The notes beneath the pieces are model-generated. The model was not told the DNA's origin, made no database searches, and saw nothing but the letters and a program-made list of their open reading frames with translations. Shown piece after piece: positions 58,126 to 64,000 of a DNA stretch of 64,000 nucleotides. Position 1 is the first letter of the stretch. Each line of letters begins with the position of its first letter. A program made the position numbers and the translations under genes. The DNA is from Ignavibacteria bacterium (GTDB taxonomy: Bacteria > Bacteroidota > Ignavibacteria > Ch128b), in contig JAOAHM010000019.1 of NCBI GenBank assembly GCA_026415235.1, positions 25,932 through 89,931 of the forward strand, read 5' to 3'.

Positions 58126-58150
58126 GAAATGGAAATTATTTTTCCATTTC
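58126..58150. terminator. Hairpin between convergent LOG-family and rpsU genes, overlapping the rpsU stop
   Basis: gaaatggaaa-ttatt-tttccatttc perfect 10-bp stem. Confidence 0.5.
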
Positions 58151-58336
58151 TTCTTTCATTAATTTTTGAAGCCTTCTAATTGCCTTAGCAGTTTTCATTT
58201 TTCTTCTAACTGAAGGCTTCAAGTAAAATGTTCTCTTTTTGTATTCCTTGAGTATTCCAGCTCTTTCGTATTTCTTCTTAAATCTTTTAAGTGCTTTATC
58301 TAAGCTCTCGTTTTCGCCAATAATTATTCCGACCAA
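58136..58336 (-). CDS. rpsU: 30S ribosomal protein S21
   Basis: 66 aa; [44 protein letters not shown]. Confidence 0.96.
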   Translation of the reverse strand: MVGIIIGENESLDKALKRFKKKYERAGILKEYKKRTFYLKPSVRRKMKTAKAIRRLQKLMKEEMEK

Positions 58337-58348
58337 AAATTACCTCCG

Positions 58349-58738
58349 TTAATTTGGTTGTACTTGAAATTGTTCTAATAATCTTTTTGTTCCTGATTTT
58401 TCAAACTCAACAATAATAGATTTAATACCAGACGAAGTTGTTTCTTTACCAGTAACTTTACCTACATCATCCCACTCTTTGTGATAAATCGAATCGCCAA
58501 TTTCGTATGAATTAGTTGGATTATAAATTTTGCAATCTTCAATTTTAATTGCAGAAAGGTCAAGATTTTGAGAAGATTTAATGTTAGAGTCAACATCCAA
58601 AGCCATTGTATGTTTACAAGTTTTGCATCGTGTCCATTTTCTTCTATCGCCTGGAATAGCGATGTCACCTACTATCTCCATCTTTGTAACTTTGTTGCAA
58701 TAACTACAAAACGCATCTACATGTTTTAATCTTGCCAT
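58349..58738 (-). CDS. Zn-ribbon protein with C-terminal PcrA/UvrD-Tudor-like domain
   Basis: 129 aa; CSYC...CKTC; YEIGDSIYHKEWDDVGKVTGKETTSSGIKSIIVEFEKSGTKRLLEQF. Confidence 0.7.
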   Translation of the reverse strand: MARLKHVDAFCSYCNKVTKMEIVGDIAIPGDRRKWTRCKTCKHTMALDVDSNIKSSQNLDLSAIKIEDCKIYNPTNSYEIGDSIYHKEWDDVGKVTGKETTSSGIKSIIVEFEKSGTKRLLEQFQVQPN

Positions 58739-58747
58739 TTGAAAACC

Positions 58748-59221
58748 TCAATTTTCTTCTTTAGTTGCAGTAATCACAAGCACAGGAATTTTTGAGTAAC
58801 GAATTACTTTTTCAGCGACACTACCAATTAATGTATGAAGTAATCCAGTTCTGCCATGAGTTGCAATTACTATCAAATCAATTTCATTTTTTTCAGCATA
58901 TTTAATTATTTCTTCAAAATCGTTTCCGCGGAGTAATACTTCTTTAACTTTTATATCTTCAGAAAATCTTTTCTTAAACTCATTTAATAAATTTTTAGCG
59001 TCATCTTCAATTTTTTGAAGAGCGCTTTCAGTTGTCATATCAAATGTTCTAATGAGAAGAATTGGGGGATTCTTCTCAAGTACATGAAGTAAATGAATTT
59101 CTGCTCCAAATTGTCGAGCTATATCCTCGGCATAGGAAAAAGCTTGAGCAGAAATCTCACTGAAATCTGTTGGTACAAGTATCCTTTTGATATTAAATTT
59201 TTTCATATTTAGGTTTTGCAA
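58748..59221 (-). CDS. Universal stress protein family
   Basis: 157 aa; RILVPTDFSEISAQAFSYAEDIARQFGAEIHLLHVLE, IATHGRTGLLHTLIGSVAEKVIRYSKIPVLVI. Confidence 0.95.
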   Translation of the reverse strand: MQNLNMKKFNIKRILVPTDFSEISAQAFSYAEDIARQFGAEIHLLHVLEKNPPILLIRTFDMTTESALQKIEDDAKNLLNEFKKRFSEDIKVKEVLLRGNDFEEIIKYAEKNEIDLIVIATHGRTGLLHTLIGSVAEKVIRYSKIPVLVITATKEEN

Positions 59222-59390
59222 TATAAAATTTTGAAAAGAAAGATAAAAATGAAGGATTTTTCTGGCTTAAATGATTTTTTACCTTTTTTAATGGGAAAAA
59301 GTAATCTTTTCATGTTTTTTATCTTTGCATCGAATGTTAATTTGTTTCAAGAAATATCAATGAAATTCAACAAATGATTAAAAATAATTA

Positions 59391-60536
59391 GTGAGTATGC
59401 CCTTAAAATTAGGAGATTTCGAGCTTAATAGAATTTATCAAGGTGATTCAATCGAGCTAATGAGAAGAATTCCAGACAATTCGGTTGATTTAATTTTTGC
59501 TGACCCTCCTTACAACTTGCAATTAAATGGAGAACTTTACCGACCAAATCAAACGAAAGTTGATGCTGTAAATGATGATTGGGATAAGTTTAATTCATTT
59601 GAAGAGTATGATAATTTTAGCTTTCTCTGGCTAAAAGAATGTAAAAGAATTCTAAAAGATACTGGAAGTCTTTGGGTAATTGGAACATATCACAATATTT
59701 TTCGGCTTGGTACAATAATTCAAAATCTTGATTTATGGATTTTGAATGATATTATATGGATAAAAACTAACCCAATGCCCAACTTCAAAGGTACAAGGTT
59801 TAATAATGCTCATGAGACTTTAATTTGGGCAACAAAATCAAAGAATTCGAACTATACTTTTCATTATCACTCATTGAAAATATTTAATGACGACTTGCAA
59901 ATGCGAAGTGATTGGTATATTCCAATTTGTCAAGGCGAAGAGCGAGTTAAAATTAATGGTAAGAAAGCTCATTCTACTCAAAAACCTGAAGAATTATTGT
60001 ATCGAATCATTCTATCAACATCAAATCCAGGAGATATCATTTTTGATCCGTTTTCTGGAAGTGGAACTACTGCAGCAGTTGCGAAAAAACTTGGAAGAAA
60101 ATTTTTGGCTTTCGAGAAAGATGAAAATTATGTTAAAATTTCAATCGAACGATTGGAAAAAATTCAAACATTAACACAAGATTTATTAGAGTATAAAGTT
60201 GAAAAAAGAATTCCAAGGATACCGTTTGGATTATTGATAGAAAAAGGTATCATCAGAGTGGGAGAATTTTTATTCTCAAAAGATTTGAAACATAAAGCAA
60301 AAGTTTTAGCAGATGGTTCAATTCAGTGTGAAAATGTAGTTGGTTCAATTCATAAAATAAGTGCATATCTTTTGGGTAAAGAAAGGAATAATGGTTGGGA
60401 GTATTGGTTTGTAAAAAGAGATGATAAACTTCTAAGCATCAATCGATTGAGATTTGAATACTATAAAACAAACTACGATGTAAGATTTTTTTTCATTGAA
60501 GATTTAAAGAAAGAAAACAACAGTTTGAATGAATAA
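59391..60536 (+). CDS. DNA adenine N6-methyltransferase, CcrM/HinfI-like beta class, with C-terminal RAMA-like domain
   Basis: 381 aa; FADPPYNLQLNGELYRPN (DPPY), AHSTQKPEELLYRIILSTSNPGDIIFDPFSGSGTTAAVAKKLGR, C-terminal GIIRVGEFLFSKDLKHKAKVLADGSIQ...GSIHKISAYLLGKERNNGWEYWFV. GTG start. Confidence 0.93.
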   Translation: MSMPLKLGDFELNRIYQGDSIELMRRIPDNSVDLIFADPPYNLQLNGELYRPNQTKVDAVNDDWDKFNSFEEYDNFSFLWLKECKRILKDTGSLWVIGTYHNIFRLGTIIQNLDLWILNDIIWIKTNPMPNFKGTRFNNAHETLIWATKSKNSNYTFHYHSLKIFNDDLQMRSDWYIPICQGEERVKINGKKAHSTQKPEELLYRIILSTSNPGDIIFDPFSGSGTTAAVAKKLGRKFLAFEKDENYVKISIERLEKIQTLTQDLLEYKVEKRIPRIPFGLLIEKGIIRVGEFLFSKDLKHKAKVLADGSIQCENVVGSIHKISAYLLGKERNNGWEYWFVKRDDKLLSINRLRFEYYKTNYDVRFFFIEDLKKENNSLNE

Positions 60537-60567
60537 ATTTTGAATCTAAAATATTTGTTCATTTGGT

Positions 60568-61206
60568 ATGCCGTTTATAAAGTTAAAAGATAATGTTTTT
60601 GATTGTTCAGTTTGTGATTATAGATGCGATGCAACATCCCGATTGGTTTATAATTTTGAAGATGATATTGAGTTTTCGAATTTAATTCAAAATATTGTGA
60701 TTGGGTTGATAAATAGAACAAGTTCTAAAGTTGAAGCAAAGAAATTCGAAAAGGATAATTCTTATCCAGACATTTTAATTCAATCAAAAAATTCGAGTGA
60801 TATAATTGCTTTCATTGAGATAAAAGTTCAGACACGAACTTTCATGAAAATTAGAGAAATTCTTCCTGAAGCAAATCTTTTTCCATCAGAAACCTTAGCT
60901 TTGAATTTAAGTGACCTTGAAAGATATTTTAATCTTAAGGAAAAGTTGCAAAAACCAATTTATTTAGTTTGGTGTCTAATCAATCGTCCTTGTATTACAG
61001 GATTGAATTTTGAAAGTTTCAAGTTTTATTTTCAAGAGATTAATGTTTTAAGACACATAAGAGACGAAGATGAATTAAACTCGAGACGATTTAGAAGACA
61101 AATTGGACAAGGTGATATTGATGAGAATGGTCAGCATAGAGGGGTTTTAGTGAATTATCATTACTCAATAAATGAAATGAACCAAGGTTTACCGCAATTT
61201 CATTAA
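60568..61206 (+). CDS. Putative PD-(D/E)XK nuclease, candidate restriction endonuclease
   Basis: 212 aa; SYPDILIQSKNSSDIIAFIEIKVQ (D68, E84, K86) and N-terminal CSVCDYRC; 31 nt downstream of methyltransferase. Confidence 0.6.
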   Translation: MPFIKLKDNVFDCSVCDYRCDATSRLVYNFEDDIEFSNLIQNIVIGLINRTSSKVEAKKFEKDNSYPDILIQSKNSSDIIAFIEIKVQTRTFMKIREILPEANLFPSETLALNLSDLERYFNLKEKLQKPIYLVWCLINRPCITGLNFESFKFYFQEINVLRHIRDEDELNSRRFRRQIGQGDIDENGQHRGVLVNYHYSINEMNQGLPQFH

Positions 61207-61253
61207 ATAAAAATTTTTGAACTACTCACATTCTTAATAAATTCGTAATAGTT

Positions 61254-62264
61254 ATGAAAGAGTACGAGAAAGCAGGCGTAAGCATTTCAAGAGGGGACGA
61301 ATTTGTAAAGAGAATCAAATCTCTTGCTCGTTCCACTTTTTCAGATGATAATCCTGAATCAAAAAGAGTTTTAACCGACATAGGTCACTTCGGTGCATTC
61401 TACGATATCAAATTTTCTGATTATAAAAATCCTGTTCTGGTTTCGAGCGTGGATGGTGTGGGCACAAAACTTAAAGTCTCAATTATGATGAACAAACATG
61501 ATACAATTGGACAAGATTTAGTCAATCATTGTGTGAATGATATTTTGTGTTCAGGAGCAAAACCACTTTTCTTTCTCGATTACTTAGCATTTGGAAAATT
61601 AAATCTTGATGTTGCAGAATCAATCATGCTTGGTTTATCAATTGCGTGTAAAGAAAATCAATGTGCTTTGATTGGTGGTGAAACTGCTGAGATGCCAGAC
61701 TTGTATTCAGAAAATGATTATGATATTTCTGGAACAATTGTCGGAATTGTTGAAAGAGAAAAAATAATTGATGGTAAACTTATTCAGAAAGGTGATGTGT
61801 TAATCGGACTTAAATCAAATGGTTTGCATACAAATGGTTATTCACTTGCAAGAAAAGTTTTGTTCAGTCATTTTAAGATTGATGATTTTATTCCAGAGTT
61901 GAATTCAACAATCGGCGAAGAACTTTTAAGGATTCATAAATCATATTTGAAAGTTGTTTATCCAATTATTCAAAAATTTCAAATTAATGGAATTGCTCAT
62001 ATTACTGGTGGTGGAATAATTGGAAATACAAAGAGAATAGTTCCTGATAAACTTAACATTTCAATCGATTGGAATTCGTGGGAAGTTCCAGAAATTTTCA
62101 AATTAATCCAAAGAACAGGTCAAATTTCAGATGAAGAGATGAGAGAAGTTTTCAATCTTGGTATTGGGATGATTTTGATTGTAGATAAAACTATTGCGGA
62201 TAAAGTAAGAGAAGATTTGATGAATGCAGGTGAAGAGAGTATTATCATTGGTGAGATTAAATGA
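61254..62264 (+). CDS. purM: Phosphoribosylformylglycinamidine cyclo-ligase
   Basis: 336 aa; VSSVDGVGTKLKVSIMMNKHDTIGQDLVNHCVNDILCSGAKPLFFLDY, LIGGETAEMPDLY, HITGGGIIGN. Confidence 0.98.
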   Translation: MKEYEKAGVSISRGDEFVKRIKSLARSTFSDDNPESKRVLTDIGHFGAFYDIKFSDYKNPVLVSSVDGVGTKLKVSIMMNKHDTIGQDLVNHCVNDILCSGAKPLFFLDYLAFGKLNLDVAESIMLGLSIACKENQCALIGGETAEMPDLYSENDYDISGTIVGIVEREKIIDGKLIQKGDVLIGLKSNGLHTNGYSLARKVLFSHFKIDDFIPELNSTIGEELLRIHKSYLKVVYPIIQKFQINGIAHITGGGIIGNTKRIVPDKLNISIDWNSWEVPEIFKLIQRTGQISDEEMREVFNLGIGMILIVDKTIADKVREDLMNAGEESIIIGEIK

Positions 62265-63235
62265 AAAAATTATTCTTTGTATTGCTCATCATATCAAATT
62301 TACGTGGTCAAATAGTTTTTACTGGTGTTGACCGTTTAACTCAAACTGTTAAGGCTTTTCATTTAAACATTGAAAACGAACAATTGTTAGAACTTTCTTA
62401 TTCAAATTCGTATTTGCCTCGATGGTTAAATGAAAATTACATTGTAATGAATATTGGCAATTCGATTTTTAAGGTTGATAAGTTTCGTGAAAAACAATTT
62501 TATTTTTTTGATGGTTATATGCCTGTAGTTTCTAAATCTGGTAAATATGTTGCAGCTTATTCAAAAGATGGAATTACTATTGCTGATTCATCAGGAAAAA
62601 TTTTGAAAGTCCTCGAAGTTGACTGTTGGAGTAAGGTTACTCCAATTTTTTCATTTGACGAGAAAAGCATTTTCTATTACGATAAAAAAAGAGAAGCCTG
62701 TTTTAAGTTTAATTGGGAAGAACAAACTAATCACATTTTCGCACATTATGTTTTTCATCCAATTTTTTCACCAGATGGTTCGAAGATTTTAATTAATGTT
62801 GGTAAAGTTGACTCCAATTTTCGAATTGGAATTGTTAATGCAGAATGGAAAGAAAATCAACCAATCAATTACATTACATCTTCTTATGAAAATTCAATTG
62901 TACCAATTTGGTCTCCAACTGGAAGATATGTTGCTTACTTAAGTTTGTTATCAAAATCAACTTATCCGAATTCTGATTTCATCCCTGCAAGAATAGTTTT
63001 GTACGATACTCAAACGAGAACCAAACACATTTTAACTGAAGATGCTGGTTTTACTGAAGGTGCTTATCCTCAATTTTCTTTTAGCAAAGACGAAAGATTT
63101 TTTTATTACACTGCAATTCGTGAAAATGGAACAGGAACAATTGGACAACTTGATTTACAAAATAATCTTGAAAAAAAATTCTTAATTAACGACCCAAATA
63201 TTGATGCACGTCTTCCACTTTACCTCGATAAATAA
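62261..63235 (+). CDS. TolB-like/PD40 beta-propeller protein, secreted
   Basis: 324 aa; signal peptide; repeated FSPDGSKILI, WSPTGRYVAYLS motifs. Confidence 0.8.
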   Translation: MKKLFFVLLIISNLRGQIVFTGVDRLTQTVKAFHLNIENEQLLELSYSNSYLPRWLNENYIVMNIGNSIFKVDKFREKQFYFFDGYMPVVSKSGKYVAAYSKDGITIADSSGKILKVLEVDCWSKVTPIFSFDEKSIFYYDKKREACFKFNWEEQTNHIFAHYVFHPIFSPDGSKILINVGKVDSNFRIGIVNAEWKENQPINYITSSYENSIVPIWSPTGRYVAYLSLLSKSTYPNSDFIPARIVLYDTQTRTKHILTEDAGFTEGAYPQFSFSKDERFFYYTAIRENGTGTIGQLDLQNNLEKKFLINDPNIDARLPLYLDK

Positions 63236-63260
63236 ACCTATCAAAAATTTGTGATGAAAA

Positions 63261-64000
63261 ATGCGTAAATGTCTTTTAATCATTTTAACATTCATTACTT
63301 TAATATCTTGTTCGAAATCACCAGATGAATTAAAGAAAGATAGTGAACGCTTCTTAAATCAAGCTCTTGATTATTACGAAAGAGGATACTTATCACAATC
63401 AGCTGAACTTCTCGAAAAAGTGATTGAGATAGAAGATAAACTTGGCAATCTCGAGCGAAAAGCAAATTGCTACATTTACCTTGGATTGATTAATTATCAA
63501 ATTTCAGATTTCAACAAGGCTAAAAATAATTATCAAAAAGCTCTTGAAATTTTTCGACAAAGAAATGACAAGAAAAATGAATTACTCGTCTTAAATAATA
63601 TTGCAGGAATCTATTCAATCCTTGGTAAATACAACGATGCAATTAAAATTTATTCAGATGTTCTTGGTAAGAGTTTAATCTTTGCTGATAAAGAGTCCGA
63701 AGCTATTGTTTCTTTAAATCTTGGTGAGTTGTATCAAGAACTTTGGGATTTCGAAAAATCTTTCGATTACTTCAATAGAGCTTATGATGCTTATGAAATT
63801 CTTGGTGATGTAAAGGGTAAACTTTACACTCTCAAAAAGATTAGCGATTTATTTATCTTATCGAAAAATTATCCAAATGCTATAAAAACAATTGACATGG
63901 CATTTGAATTAAGTAAGAAAAATGGTGTCAAATACTTAACTCAAGAATTTTATAACAACCTTGGTTTGATTTACTTCTATGAAAATCAAGTTTCCAAAGC
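63261..64000 (+). CDS. TPR-repeat lipoprotein, truncated by window end
   Basis: MRKCLLIILTFITLISCSKSP lipobox; NLERKANCYIYLGLINYQISDFNKAKNNYQKALEIF TPRs; open to end of window. Confidence 0.88.
   Translation, partial: MRKCLLIILTFITLISCSKSPDELKKDSERFLNQALDYYERGYLSQSAELLEKVIEIEDKLGNLERKANCYIYLGLINYQISDFNKAKNNYQKALEIFRQRNDKKNELLVLNNIAGIYSILGKYNDAIKIYSDVLGKSLIFADKESEAIVSLNLGELYQELWDFEKSFDYFNRAYDAYEILGDVKGKLYTLKKISDLFILSKNYPNAIKTIDMAFELSKKNGVKYLTQEFYNNLGLIYFYENQVSK

Noticed and set aside
1-64000. CRISPR arrays, IS elements, prophage or integrative elements
   Set aside because: No regularly spaced repeats, transposase, integrase or phage structural genes seen on reading both strands; tRNA flanks show no obvious attachment repeats.

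Overview
AT-rich chromosomal window with an Ignavibacteria/FCB-like character: a T9SS 'NYPNPFNP' sorting tail, DUF5916 and DUF6588-type proteins, and several TAnnTTTG promoter-like elements. The taxonomic call is inference only. Coding density is high, with about 65 credible CDS, 2 tRNAs and several bidirectional terminators. I saw no CRISPR array, IS element, prophage or rRNA. Main blocks: (1) LPS genes, an M23 peptidase plus bactofilin pair, and an F-type ATP synthase operon lacking atpD/atpC; (2) ffh-rpsP-KH-rimM-trmD-rplS; (3) a minus-strand add/hutU/AAA-ATPase/serA run; (4) a regulatory island (17.4-25.6 kb) with a histidine kinase, a FlgM-like small ORF, an NtrC-type activator, a FliA-type sigma factor, an HDOD protein, a degenerate kinase and a REC-DHp protein without an ATPase domain; (5) a DtxR/feoA/split-feoB locus; (6) a LolA-like/FtsX/ATPase/beta-barrel cassette; (7) a secreted matrixin-type protease paired with a small secreted protein; (8) AmpG-like MFS and GlcNAc kinase genes; (9) a CcrM/HinfI-like methyltransferase next to a putative PD-(D/E)XK nuclease. 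The best candidates for new biology are the FlgM/FliA island, which has a near-consensus sigma-28 promoter with exact 15-nt spacing in front of the FlgM-like ORF, the REC-DHp/pseudo-kinase pair, the methyltransferase-nuclease pair, and the Zn-ribbon/PcrA-Tudor-like protein next to rpsU.
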